Origin: Rubrimonas sp036770645
GTDB lineage: Bacteria; Pseudomonadota; Alphaproteobacteria; Rhodobacterales; Rhodobacteraceae
Reading direction: 5' to 3'
NCBI GenBank assembly: GCA_036770645.1
Contig: DAIPIU010000003.1
Location: forward strand, 22,347 to 86,346
Length of the DNA: 64,000 nucleotides
Below the pieces are notes generated by a model that saw nothing but the letters and a program-made list of their open reading frames with translations, was not told the DNA's origin and did no database searches. A program made the position numbers and the translations under genes. Each line of letters opens with the position of its first letter. Position 1 is the first letter of the stretch. Positions 1-10,474 of this stretch are shown here, in pieces.

Positions 1-597
1 GAAGGTGGTCATCGCGGCGCCGCAATGGGGGTCGGCCTCGATCTTCTGGCGCGACATGACCAGGAAGCGCGTGGTGTTGTGGTCGGCGTCCTCGATGTCC
101 TCGGCCAGCGGCGCGAGGCCGTAAAGCTCGCCGGCCAGCCGCGAGGCGATGGCCGCGCGCGCGGGATCGCCGCGCTGCGCGACCTGCTCGGCGGATCCGG
201 CCGTGTCGGCCCCCACGACGGGCCGGATGCCCCGCGCCTTGAGGAAGCGGCGGCACTGGCCCAGCGCGACGGTGTGGCTCTGCGCCTCGACGACGCCCTC
301 GAGCGTGGCGCCCGGGACGCCAAGAAGCTGCAGCCGTATCGGCACGAAATGTTCGCCGATGATGTAGAGTCCGCTGTCGGGCAGCAGGTGATGGATGTCC
401 GCGACGCGCCCGTACAGCGAGTTCTCGACCGGCAGCATCGCGAGCTTCGCCTCGCCGGCCTTCACCCGCGCGATCGCCTCCTCGAAGGTGGGGCAGGGCA
501 GGGGCGTCATCTGGGGGAACACTTCGCGACAGGCCTGGTGCGAATAGGCGCCGAGTTCGCCCTGGAAGGCGATGCGGCTGGCGGGGTCGTCGGACAT
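1..597 (-). CDS. pheA: Prephenate dehydratase, N-terminal part (cut by window edge)
   Basis: Converts prephenate to phenylpyruvate in phenylalanine synthesis. The reverse strand reads 199 codons from an ATG (MSDDPASRIAFQGELGAYSH) without a stop to base 1, so the C-terminus lies outside. Seen features: the N-terminal FQGELGAYSHQA motif, PVENS at about 56-60, and the NTTRF motif at residues 174-178, whose T-R-F is the catalytic signature of prephenate dehydratases. The regulatory ACT domain expected after about residue 195 is beyond the edge. The single-domain start without a chorismate mutase region matches the alphaproteobacterial PDT type rather than the fused E. coli P-protein. It is divergent from the cytochrome gene across about 150 bases. 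The plus-strand open frame over it is a shadow. Confidence 0.93.
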   Translation of the reverse strand, partial: MSDDPASRIAFQGELGAYSHQACREVFPQMTPLPCPTFEEAIARVKAGEAKLAMLPVENSLYGRVADIHHLLPDSGLYIIGEHFVPIRLQLLGVPGATLEGVVEAQSHTVALGQCRRFLKARGIRPVVGADTAGSAEQVAQRGDPARAAIASRLAGELYGLAPLAEDIEDADHNTTRFLVMSRQKIEADPHCGAAMTTF

Positions 598-750
598 CGG
601 GCGCGGTCTCCGGGCGGCGTGTCGGGGCGATTTTCCTGCCCATCGACATTCGGTCGCGCACCTTACGGGTTGCCGGGTGGGGGGGTAAGGGCATATTCCG
701 GCGCGGTCTCCCGACTTCCGGGGGGGCCGTGTCCGAGGGTTGCTCCCATC

Positions 751-2613
751 ATGAACATGACGTTGATCAAGGTGTTCGGCGCAGCCTGCGGCGCGCTGCT
801 GATCTACCTCGTCGCGAGCTGGGCGAGCGGATCGCTGTTCGCGCTGCGCGAGCCGCCAGCGCTGGCCTATGCGGTCGAACTGCCCGATGCGGGCGGCGAC
901 GCGGCCGAGGCCGAAGACGCCGCGCCCGCCGACATCGCGACGGTGATGGCGTCCGCCGATCCCGATGCCGGGGCCAACGTGTTCAAGAAATGCGCGGCCT
1001 GCCACAAGGTCGAGGACGGCGCGAATGCCGTGGGGCCGCATCTGTGGCGCGTCGTCGGGCGGGACATCGGCACGATCGACGGCTTCCGCTATTCGGGCGC
1101 GCTGCCCGCCGGCGAGGTCTGGACCTTCGACAACCTCTACGCCTATCTGGAAAATCCGAAGGCGTGGGCCCCCGGCACCTCGATGAGCTTCGCGGGACTT
1201 CCGAAGTCCGAGGACCGCGCCAACGTCATCGCCTACCTCAACGACGCCGGCGGCGCGCCGCTGCCGCTGCCCGCCGCCGCGCCCGCGGCGGAGGAGGCAA
1301 CGTCCGAGGTCGAGCCCGAGGCCGAAGCTGTCGCGGAGACCGAGCCCGCTGCCGATGCCGAGCCTGCGGCCGAAGCCGCCGCAGAGGCCGAGCCTGCGGC
1401 CGAACCCGTCCCGGAGGTCGCCGATGCCGAGCCTGTGGCCGAAGCCCAGGTCGCTGCGTCGGAAGCCGACACGGCGGCACCGACCGACGAGCAGATCGCC
1501 GAGGCCAATGCCGGGGCCGAGTCCACGGCCGACGCGGTCGAGACCGCCGAGGCCGAGGCCGAGGCCGAGCTTGCGCTCAGCTTCGCGGCGGCTTTGGCTG
1601 CTGCCGATCCCGCTCGCGGCGAGGCGCTGTTTGCGACCTGCGGCTTCTGTCACCGCAACGAGGAAGGCCGGAACGGCATCGGCCCCAGCCTCTACGGCGT
1701 GATTGGTCGCGACGTCGCATCCGCCGCCTTCTACCCCTACTCGCCGGCCATGGCGGCTGTCGAAGGCGTCTGGAGCGTCGACCGGATCGACGCATACCTT
1801 GCCGACCCGCAATCCTATGTCCCGGGGGGGCGGATGGCCTTCACCGGCCTGAAGGCGGTGGAGGACCGCGCTGCGGTGATCGCCTACCTGAACGCCGCTG
1901 GCCCCGCGCCGCAATCCGTCGAGGCGCTGCTTGCGGGCCTGCCGGTCGACGCGGAGCCGACCGAAGCCAAGTCGACCGACGCGGTGCCGGCCGAACCAGC
2001 AGCCGAGGCCGCCGTCCCCGAGCCTGCCGCGCCCGAGCCCGCCGCCGCGGCGCCTGAAGCTGTCGCCGGCGCCGCTCCCGCCGATGAGGCCGCCGCCGAT
2101 GCCGCGCCATCCGAGGCGGCGCCGGTCGCAGATGTCGGGCCCGCGACGACTGAGGTGCCGGTCGTCGAGGCCCCGGCAGAGACCGAACCGGCCGAGACGG
2201 AGGTCGCCGCGGCGACGCCGGAGCCGGAACCTGAGGCGGCCCCCGCGGCGGCCGGCGGCGATGCTGCCTTCGCTGCCGCCTATGCTGCCGCGACGGCCGA
2301 CGAGGGCGCGAAGGTGTTCCGCAAATGCGCCGCCTGCCACAAGCTCGAGGAAGGCAAGAACGCAGTCGGCCCGCATCTCTGGGGCGTGGTCGGTCGGGAC
2401 GTGGCCTCCGTCGACGGCTTCAAGTACTCCGACGCGACGGCGGGTTTCGGCGGTGCCTGGGGCTACGAGCAGCTCAACGCGTATCTCGAGAACCCCAAGG
2501 CTTACATCCCGGGCAACAAGATGGCCTTCTCCGGCCTTCGCAAGCTCGAGGAACGCGCAGCGGTGATCCGCTATCTCAACGAGGCCGGCGGCTCCGCCCT
2601 GCCCGCCCCCTGA
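751..2613 (+). CDS. Membrane-anchored three-heme cytochrome c (CycM/c_y-like, triplicated domain)
   Basis: Predicted electron carrier tethered to the periplasmic face of the inner membrane. The ATG at 751 follows a GAGGG ribosome site at 735-739; the open frame continues upstream but that part is antisense to pheA. Residues about 5-27 form an uncleaved signal anchor. Three mono-heme class I domains follow, each with CXXCH and a distal Met: C81-C84-H85 with M145, C297-C300-H301 with M362, C526-C529-H530 with M591. They are joined by two linkers of about 115-125 residues made almost only of Ala, Glu, Pro, Val and Asp (about 167-284 and 388-512). Domains 1 and 3 share KCAACHK and are closest; domain 2 (TCGFCHR) is more divergent. 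Family knowledge: Rhodobacter cytochrome c_y has one heme domain behind a flexible Ala/Pro linker and feeds cytochrome c oxidase. Here the arrangement is repeated, 620 residues in all. Confidence 0.92.
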   Translation: MNMTLIKVFGAACGALLIYLVASWASGSLFALREPPALAYAVELPDAGGDAAEAEDAAPADIATVMASADPDAGANVFKKCAACHKVEDGANAVGPHLWRVVGRDIGTIDGFRYSGALPAGEVWTFDNLYAYLENPKAWAPGTSMSFAGLPKSEDRANVIAYLNDAGGAPLPLPAAAPAAEEATSEVEPEAEAVAETEPAADAEPAAEAAAEAEPAAEPVPEVADAEPVAEAQVAASEADTAAPTDEQIAEANAGAESTADAVETAEAEAEAELALSFAAALAAADPARGEALFATCGFCHRNEEGRNGIGPSLYGVIGRDVASAAFYPYSPAMAAVEGVWSVDRIDAYLADPQSYVPGGRMAFTGLKAVEDRAAVIAYLNAAGPAPQSVEALLAGLPVDAEPTEAKSTDAVPAEPAAEAAVPEPAAPEPAAAAPEAVAGAAPADEAAADAAPSEAAPVADVGPATTEVPVVEAPAETEPAETEVAAATPEPEPEAAPAAAGGDAAFAAAYAAATADEGAKVFRKCAACHKLEEGKNAVGPHLWGVVGRDVASVDGFKYSDATAGFGGAWGYEQLNAYLENPKAYIPGNKMAFSGLRKLEERAAVIRYLNEAGGSALPAP

Positions 2614-2642
2614 CGTTGCGGGCATTCCTGCGCCGCCACCCG

Positions 2643-2683
2643 CGCGCCGCGTTTCCCCAGGGGAACGCGGCGCGTGCCGTTTT
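2643..2683 (+). terminator. Rho-independent terminator after the cytochrome gene
   Basis: An 11-bp perfect inverted repeat (2643-2653 CGCGCCGCGTT with 2664-2674 AACGCGGCGCG) has C-rich and G-rich stretches between its arms that can extend the stem, and is followed by TTTT at 2680-2683. It lies 30 bases after the cytochrome stop and before the transporter operon, so it probably separates the two units. Confidence 0.75.
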
Positions 2684-2761
2684 CGGCCCTCCGCATGCCT
2701 TGAAACCGCCGGGGGGGCGCTCTACCCCTGAGTGTAACGGGAATGGCGTGGAGCGATCGGC

Positions 2762-4618
2762 ATGCAGTTCACGCGGCGCGGGCTGGGACGGCTGGGCCTC
2801 GGTGCGGCCACGCTCGGAACCTTGCGGTTCCCGGCGGCGCGTGCGGCCGGGACCGTGCTGCGCGCCCATGGCGGCTCGCTGATCGGCGAGCCGCGCTACC
2901 CGGCTGATTTCCCGCACTTCGCCTACGTCAATCCCGACGCGCCGAAGGGCGGGACCATCAGGCTCGCGACCGAAAGCCTGTTCGACAGCTTCAACCCCTT
3001 CATCGTCCGCGGCGACCCGCCCACGGGCATCGGCCTGATCTTCGACAGCCTGATGAGTTCGTCGCTCGACGAGGGCTCGACCCACTACGGGCTGCTAGCG
3101 GAATGGTTCGAGCATCCCGCCGATCACGGCTGGGTCGCCTTCAAGCTGCGCGAGGGCGCGCGCTGGCATGACGGACGGCCGATCACCGCGGACGACGTGA
3201 TCTGGACCTTCCGGACGCTGGTCGAAAAGGGTGCGCCGCTCTATCGCTTCTATTACAAGAACGTGGTCGATGTCCGCGACATGGGCGGCGGCGTGGTCCG
3301 CTTCGACTTCGACCAGACCGGCAACCGCGAACTGCCGCACATCATGGGCCAGCTCTCCGTGCTGCCGAAGCACTGGTGGGAGGGGCGGGACTTCGAGGCC
3401 GGGGGTCTCGAGCCGATGCTCGCCTCCGGCCCCTACCGCATCGGCGCCTTCGAGCCGGGGCGCTTCGTCGAATACGAGCGCGTGCCGGAATACTGGGGCG
3501 CCGATCTGCCGGTGAACCGCGGCCAGCACAATGCCGACCGCATCCGCTACGAGATCTACCTCGACAGCGCCGCGGCGCTCGACGCTTTCCGCGGGGGGCT
3601 GGTGGACTACCGCCTCGAGAATTCGGCGTCGAACTGGGCCCAGCGCTATGATTTCGCCGCGGCGCGCGACGGGCGGGTGCTGCGCGAGGAGGTGGCGCTG
3701 GACGGCCCGCAGCGGGTGCAGTTCCTGGTGATGAACCTGCGCCGGCCGAAGTTCCGCGACCCGCGCACGCGCAAGGCGCTGACGCTGGCCTTCGACTTCG
3801 AATGGACCAACCGCACCATCTATTTCGAGCAGTACGCCCGTCCGCGCAGCTACTTCCAGGGCACGGACGATCTGATGCCGGCGGGGGTGCCGCAGGGTCT
3901 GGAACTTGAATATCTTGAGACGCTTCGCGACAGCCTGCCGCCGGAGGTGTTCGGCCCGCCATGGACGCCGCCCGTCACGGACGGAACGGGACGCAACCGC
4001 GGCGGTCTGCGCTCCGCCGCCCGCCTGCTCGAGCAGGCGGGCTGGGCGCAGGGGCCGGGCGGGCGTCTGCAGGACGCCGACGGCCGCCCCTTCGCCATCG
4101 AGTTCCTCTCGGCGCAGGACGCGCAGGAGCGGGTCATCGGCCCCTACATCGCCAACCTCGCCACGCTGGGCATCGATGCGCGCTTCCGCGTGGTCGACGC
4201 GCCGCAATACGTGCGCCGGGTCAGCCAGGACCCGGAGTTCGACTTCGACATGATCATCTCGGGCCTCGGCAATTCCGAAAGTCCCGGCAATGAGCAGCGC
4301 GAATACTGGGGCTCCGAGGCCGCGACGCGGATGGGATCGCGCAATCTGTCCGGCGTGCAGGATCCTGCCGTGGACGCGCTCATCGACCGCATCATCTTCG
4401 CCGAGGGGCGCGAGGCACTGGCTGCCGCGACGCGCGCTCTCGACCGCGTGCTGACGTGGCGGCACTATGCCATTCCGCAGCTCTACACGCCCTATGAACG
4501 GATCGCATACTGGAACATGTTCGGCCATCCCGACCCGCTGCCGTCGCGCGCCATCGGCTTCCCGACCGTGTGGTGGGTCGATCCCGACCGCGCGTCCGCG
4601 CTGGAGCGCCGCTCGTGA
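2762..4618 (+). CDS. Peptide-type ABC transporter solute-binding protein (YejA-like, family 5), first copy
   Basis: Periplasmic binding protein of the DppA/OppA/YejA class that captures peptides or peptide-like compounds. It has 618 residues, close to E. coli YejA. The N-terminus has a twin-arginine signal (R5-R6 in FTRRGLGRLGLG) with a likely cut after the AARA near residue 28. Family 5 signatures include HFAYVNPDAPKGGTI near the N-terminus, GARWHDGRPITADDVIWTF and SGPYRIGAFEPGRFVEYER. It is first in a six-kilobase operon with a second binding protein, two permeases and a double ATPase. Its stop overlaps the GTG of the next gene by four bases. Substrate cannot be read from sequence; microcin C-like peptides are known for the family. 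Confidence 0.92.
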   Translation: MQFTRRGLGRLGLGAATLGTLRFPAARAAGTVLRAHGGSLIGEPRYPADFPHFAYVNPDAPKGGTIRLATESLFDSFNPFIVRGDPPTGIGLIFDSLMSSSLDEGSTHYGLLAEWFEHPADHGWVAFKLREGARWHDGRPITADDVIWTFRTLVEKGAPLYRFYYKNVVDVRDMGGGVVRFDFDQTGNRELPHIMGQLSVLPKHWWEGRDFEAGGLEPMLASGPYRIGAFEPGRFVEYERVPEYWGADLPVNRGQHNADRIRYEIYLDSAAALDAFRGGLVDYRLENSASNWAQRYDFAAARDGRVLREEVALDGPQRVQFLVMNLRRPKFRDPRTRKALTLAFDFEWTNRTIYFEQYARPRSYFQGTDDLMPAGVPQGLELEYLETLRDSLPPEVFGPPWTPPVTDGTGRNRGGLRSAARLLEQAGWAQGPGGRLQDADGRPFAIEFLSAQDAQERVIGPYIANLATLGIDARFRVVDAPQYVRRVSQDPEFDFDMIISGLGNSESPGNEQREYWGSEAATRMGSRNLSGVQDPAVDALIDRIIFAEGREALAAATRALDRVLTWRHYAIPQLYTPYERIAYWNMFGHPDPLPSRAIGFPTVWWVDPDRASALERRS

Positions 4619-6459
4619 GGGGCCTGCTCGCCGCGGCCCTCGTCGCGCTGGCCGCCCTGCCCCTGAGGGCGGAGATCGTCGTCACCCATGGGCTGTCCGC
4701 CTTCGGAGACCTGAAATACCCCCCCGGGTTCGAGCACTTTGACTATGTCGAGCCGGACGCGCCCAAGGGCGGCGCCATCGTGACGACCAGCACGCGGGCG
4801 AACCAGACCTTCGACACCCTCAACGCCTACGCCCTTCGCGGCGATCCTCCGGCCGGTCTCTCTGCGCCCGAGAACCTCGTCTACGACACGCTGATGGCGG
4901 CGGCGGCGGACGAGCCCGATGCGGTCTACGGTCTCGTGGCTGCCCACGCCGAGTATGTGCCGGGTGGCGACTGGGTCATCTTCGCGCTTCGCCCCGAGGC
5001 GCGTTTCGCCGACGGGTCCCCCGTGACCGCCGATGACGTGGCCTTCAGCTTCGATGCGCTGAAGGGCGAGGGGGCGTCGCCCCGCTGGCGACTGGCTTTG
5101 CGCGACGTGATCGGGGCCGAGGCGCTGGGCCCGCATCGCGTGCGCTTCGCCTTCGCGCCGGAGGCTTCGAAGCGCGATCTGCCGATGCTGGTCGCCGGTC
5201 TTCCGGTCCTGTCGAAGGCATGGTTCGAGGGACGCGAATTCTCGGAACCGACCATGGAGCAACCGATGGGGTCCGGCCCCTACGCCATCGAGGCGGTGGA
5301 GGCGGGGCGGTTCGTGACCTACAGGCGGCGCCCGGACTACTGGGCGGCGGATCTGCCTGTGAATCGCGGGCGCTGGAATTTCGACCGGATAACGTTCGAG
5401 TATTTCCGCGACCGCTCCGCCGCCGTCCCGGCGCTGCGCGCGGGCACGCTGGACCTTCACGAGAGCTTCAGTTCGCGCGAATGGGCGACGGAATACGAGT
5501 TCGAAGACATCCGCAACGGCCGGGTGATCAGGGAGACCCTGCCTGACGACAGTCCGTCCGGTACTCAGGGTTTCTGGTGGAACACGCGAAGGGAAGGGCT
5601 GTCCGACCTGCGCGTGCGCGAGGCGCTGGGGTTGGCGTTCGATTTCGAATGGTCCAACCGCACCCTGTTCTACGATCTCTACACCCGCACCACGAGCTTT
5701 TTCCAGAGCACCGACATGGCGGCCGAGGGGCTCCCGACCGCGGACGAACGCGCGCTGCTCGAGCCTATGCGGGACAGGCTCGATCCTGTGGTGTTCGACG
5801 CGGCCTGGAGCCCCCCGGTCAGCGACGGGTCGGGGCGCAACCGCACGGCGATGCGCGAGGCGGCGCGCCTTCTGGACGAGGCCGGATGGAAACTGGACGG
5901 CGTCGGCCGCCGCAAGAATGCGGCTGGAAAGACGCTGAGCATCGAGTTCTTCGACGACAACTCGGCCTTCGAGCGCATCGTCAATCCCTATGTGCAGAAC
6001 CTCCGCGCCTTGGGCATCGACTCCCGCTTCCGCCTTGTCGATGCCGCGCAGAACCAGCAGCGGATGCGCGAGTTCGACTATGACGTGACGACGGCGCGCT
6101 TCACGCTCGGCTCGACCCCGGGCGTCGGCCTGCTGAACTTCTTCCATTCCTCCAGCGCCGACCAGCCCGGTTCCTACAACCTGTCCGGCGTGCGCGACCC
6201 GGCGGTGGACAGCCTGGTCGAGACGATGATCTCCGCCACGGATCGCGAGAGCCTGCATGTCGCGGGCCGCGCGCTCGACCGGGTGCTGCGCGCCGGCCAT
6301 TACTGGACGCCGCACTGGTACAAGGCCAGCCACACCATCGCCTACTGGGACAAGTTCGGCCGTCCGGCCGTCAAGCCCAGATATTCGCGGGGCATCCTTG
6401 ACAACTGGTGGGTCGACCCCGCGCGCGAGGCCGCCCTCGGCCGGCGTGGCGGCGGCTGA
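4615..6459 (+). CDS. Peptide-type ABC transporter solute-binding protein (YejA-like), second copy
   Basis: A second family 5 binding protein, 614 residues. The GTG at 4615 is chosen because it overlaps the upstream stop as GTGA, has GGAG eight to nine bases before it, and starts directly with a Sec signal (VRGLLAAALVALAALPLRA, cut near residue 19). The open frame could start 15 codons earlier but that part is inside the first binding protein. It shares many blocks with its neighbour (HFDYVEPDAPKGG, DLPVNRGRWNFDRI, LGLAFDFEWSNRT), so the two are diverged tandem paralogues. The first has a Tat-like and this one a Sec-like signal. Two binding proteins for one permease pair would broaden the substrate range (inference). 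Confidence 0.9.
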   Translation: MRGLLAAALVALAALPLRAEIVVTHGLSAFGDLKYPPGFEHFDYVEPDAPKGGAIVTTSTRANQTFDTLNAYALRGDPPAGLSAPENLVYDTLMAAAADEPDAVYGLVAAHAEYVPGGDWVIFALRPEARFADGSPVTADDVAFSFDALKGEGASPRWRLALRDVIGAEALGPHRVRFAFAPEASKRDLPMLVAGLPVLSKAWFEGREFSEPTMEQPMGSGPYAIEAVEAGRFVTYRRRPDYWAADLPVNRGRWNFDRITFEYFRDRSAAVPALRAGTLDLHESFSSREWATEYEFEDIRNGRVIRETLPDDSPSGTQGFWWNTRREGLSDLRVREALGLAFDFEWSNRTLFYDLYTRTTSFFQSTDMAAEGLPTADERALLEPMRDRLDPVVFDAAWSPPVSDGSGRNRTAMREAARLLDEAGWKLDGVGRRKNAAGKTLSIEFFDDNSAFERIVNPYVQNLRALGIDSRFRLVDAAQNQQRMREFDYDVTTARFTLGSTPGVGLLNFFHSSSADQPGSYNLSGVRDPAVDSLVETMISATDRESLHVAGRALDRVLRAGHYWTPHWYKASHTIAYWDKFGRPAVKPRYSRGILDNWWVDPAREAALGRRGGG

Positions 6460-6460
6460 G

Positions 6461-7570
6461 ATGGGGGCCTATGTCCTGCGCCGACTGGCGCTGATCGTGC
6501 CGACGCTGTTCGGCATCATGCTGATCAACTTCGTGGTGATCCAGTTCGCGCCCGGCGGGCCCGTCGAGCAGGTCATCGCCGAACTGACCGCCGTCGGCGG
6601 CGGGGCGACCGAGCGGTTCTCGGGCGGAGGTGCGGACATGGGCGGCGGCGCGGCCCAAGCGCAGGCCGGCGGCGGCAGCGCCACCGGCTATCGCGGTGCC
6701 CAGGGCCTCGACCCGGCTTTCATCGCCCAGATCGAGAGGCAGTTCGGCTTCGACCGCCCGCCGGTCGAACGCTTCCTGCTGATGCTGTGGAACTATGTGC
6801 GCTTCGATTTCGGCGACAGCTATTTCCGGTCGTCCTCGGTGGTGGGCCTGATCTGGCAGAAGCTGCCGGTCTCGATCACGCTCGGGCTCTGGACCACGCT
6901 GCTGGCCTATGCGGTGTCGATCCCGCTCGGCATCGCCAAGGCGGTGCGCGACGGCTCGCGCTTCGACGTCTGGACCTCTGGCGTGGTGATCGTGGGCTAT
7001 GCCATCCCGGGCTTCCTGTTCGCGATCCTGCTGCGCACCCTGTTCGCCGAAGGTTCAGAGTTCTTCCCGTATTTTCCGCTGCGCGGCCTGTCCTCGTCGA
7101 ACTGGGCGGATCTCGGCTTCTGGGCGCGGGTCGTCGACTATTTCTGGCACATCGCCCTGCCGATCAGCGCCATGGCGATCTCCGGCTTCGCGGTGCTGAC
7201 GCTGCTGACGAAGAACAGTTTCCTCGACCAGATCAAGCTGCAGTATGTCGCCACCGCCCGCGCCAAGGGCCTGTCCGAAAGACAGGTGCTCTACGGCCAT
7301 GTGTTCCGCAATGCGATGCTGATCGTGATCGCCGGTTTTCCGGCCGCCTTCATCTCGATCCTGTTCACCGGCAGCCTGTTGATCGAGGTCATCTTCTCGC
7401 TCGACGGTCTTGGCCTGCTCGGCTACGAGGCGGTGCTGAACCGGGACTATCCCATCGTGTTCGGCACCCTGTTCATCTTCGGCCTGATCGGGCTGCTGCT
7501 GCAGCTGCTGACGGATCTGGTCTATGTCTGGGTCGACCCGCGCATCGACTTCGAAAGCCGGGAGGCGTGA
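6461..7570 (+). CDS. yejB: ABC transporter permease, YejB type
   Basis: Inner-membrane permease of the DppB/YejB class, 369 residues from the ATG at 6461, one base after the previous stop; the longer open frame upstream overlaps the binding protein and is not used. It begins MGAYVLRRLALIVPTLFGIM, the usual first membrane helix. The coupling loop ARAKGLSERQVLYGHVFRNA (EAA-type, contacts the ATPase) is present. A Gly/Ala-rich loop of about 40 residues (around 45-85) lies between the first helix and the AQIERQFGFDRPPVERF block, as in other YejB proteins. Confidence 0.92.
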   Translation: MGAYVLRRLALIVPTLFGIMLINFVVIQFAPGGPVEQVIAELTAVGGGATERFSGGGADMGGGAAQAQAGGGSATGYRGAQGLDPAFIAQIERQFGFDRPPVERFLLMLWNYVRFDFGDSYFRSSSVVGLIWQKLPVSITLGLWTTLLAYAVSIPLGIAKAVRDGSRFDVWTSGVVIVGYAIPGFLFAILLRTLFAEGSEFFPYFPLRGLSSSNWADLGFWARVVDYFWHIALPISAMAISGFAVLTLLTKNSFLDQIKLQYVATARAKGLSERQVLYGHVFRNAMLIVIAGFPAAFISILFTGSLLIEVIFSLDGLGLLGYEAVLNRDYPIVFGTLFIFGLIGLLLQLLTDLVYVWVDPRIDFESREA

Positions 7571-7574
7571 GAGC

Positions 7575-8717
7575 ATGGCCGTCGCCGATGCCCGCGCGCC
7601 CGCCCCGCCGCGCCGCCTGCCGGCGATCCCATGGCCGAGGCTCGATGCCCTGCAGCGCCGTCGGCTGGCCAATTTCCGCGCCAACCGCCGCGGGTTCTGG
7701 GCGCTGCGCATCTTCGGGGTGCTGTTCGCCATCTCGCTGTGCGCCGAGCTGATCGCCAACGACAGGCCCTACCTGATGTCCTTCCAGGGCCGGCTGGTGT
7801 TCCCGATGATCACCTTCGTCTCGGAGCGCGACCTCGGCGGCTTCCACGGAACGCGGGCGGATTTCCGCGACCCCTACGTGCAGTGCCTGATCCGCACCGG
7901 CGGCGACGACGAACGCTGCGATGCAGACGAAACCGCCCAGCCGGCACCGGACGCGCGGGCGGGCTGGACGATCTGGCCGCCGATCCCGTTCCGCTACGAC
8001 ACCATCAACTACGACGTGCCGAGGGCGCCGTCTCCGCCCGATGCCGTCAACTGGCTGGGCACCGACGACCAGGCCCGCGACGTGACTGCCCGCGTCATCT
8101 ATGGCTTCCGCCTCAGCGTGTTCTTCGCGCTGATCGTGACTGTCGTGTCCTCGGTGATCGGCGTCGTCGCCGGGGCGTTGCAGGGCTATTTCGGCGGCTG
8201 GGTCGATCTGCTGTTCCAGCGCGTGGTCGAGGTCTGGACCAACATTCCCTCGCTCTACATCATCATGATAGTCTCGTCGGTGATCGCGCCGAACTTCTGG
8301 ATGATGGTGTCCATCGTGGCGCTGTTCTCATGGACCGCGCTGGTGGGCGTGGTGCGGGCCGAGTTCCTGCGGGCGCGGAACTTCGAATACGTCATGTCGG
8401 CGCGGGCGCTGGGCGTGTCGAATGTCACGATCATGTTCCGCCACCTGCTGCCAAACGCCATGGTGGCGACGATCACCATGCTGCCCTTCCTCGTGACCGG
8501 GGCGATCTCGACGCTGGCCGCGCTCGACCTTCTGGGCTTCGGGCTACAGTCGACCAACGCATCGCTGGGCGAACTGGCGCTTCAGGGGCGCAACAACGTG
8601 CAGGCGCCCTGGCTGGGGCTGACCGCCTTCACGGTGTTCGCGGTGATGCTGTCGCTGCTGGTCTTCGTGTTCGAGGCGGTGCGCGACGCCTTCGACCCGC
8701 GCAAGGCGTTCGGATGA
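7575..8717 (+). CDS. yejE: ABC transporter permease, YejE type
   Basis: Second permease of the importer (DppC/YejE class), 380 residues from ATG 7575, four bases after the yejB stop. An N-terminal helix (FWALRIFGVLFAISLCAELI) is followed by a large periplasmic insert (about residues 70-155), typical of YejE, then WLGTDDQARDVTARVIYGFR, the usual DppC entry motif. The EAA-like loop reads SARALGVSNVTIMFRHLLPNA. It forms the channel with YejB. Confidence 0.92.
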   Translation: MAVADARAPAPPRRLPAIPWPRLDALQRRRLANFRANRRGFWALRIFGVLFAISLCAELIANDRPYLMSFQGRLVFPMITFVSERDLGGFHGTRADFRDPYVQCLIRTGGDDERCDADETAQPAPDARAGWTIWPPIPFRYDTINYDVPRAPSPPDAVNWLGTDDQARDVTARVIYGFRLSVFFALIVTVVSSVIGVVAGALQGYFGGWVDLLFQRVVEVWTNIPSLYIIMIVSSVIAPNFWMMVSIVALFSWTALVGVVRAEFLRARNFEYVMSARALGVSNVTIMFRHLLPNAMVATITMLPFLVTGAISTLAALDLLGFGLQSTNASLGELALQGRNNVQAPWLGLTAFTVFAVMLSLLVFVFEAVRDAFDPRKAFG

Positions 8718-8730
8718 CCGGGGCCTTCGC

Positions 8731-10344
<1,614 letters not shown>

Positions 10345-10474
10345 GGCGGGGGCGCAACGCGCGGGGGCGCGGGCGGCGGGACGGTTCACGTCAACTTGTT
10401 CGTAACCCTTGCCGCGTTTACCTTTTCGACACCATAGGTGCGCGCCAGACGCGCCGTGTCTTGAGGCGACAGCG

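Noticed and set aside
25..750. Open frame joined to the cytochrome gene upstream of its ATG
   Set aside because: It is antisense to pheA, which has clear motifs on the other strand; the cytochrome starts at 751 with a ribosome site and anchor helix.
1262..1590. DNA-level tandem repeat in the first cytochrome linker
   Set aside because: The repetition is at amino-acid composition level (Ala-Glu-Pro); units differ in length and codons, so no exact tandem array is present.
3095..6333. Large reverse frames over the binding-protein genes (477 and 613 codons)
   Set aside because: His/Arg/Val-rich shadow translations of GC-rich coding DNA; no domain, and the plus strand has well conserved proteins.
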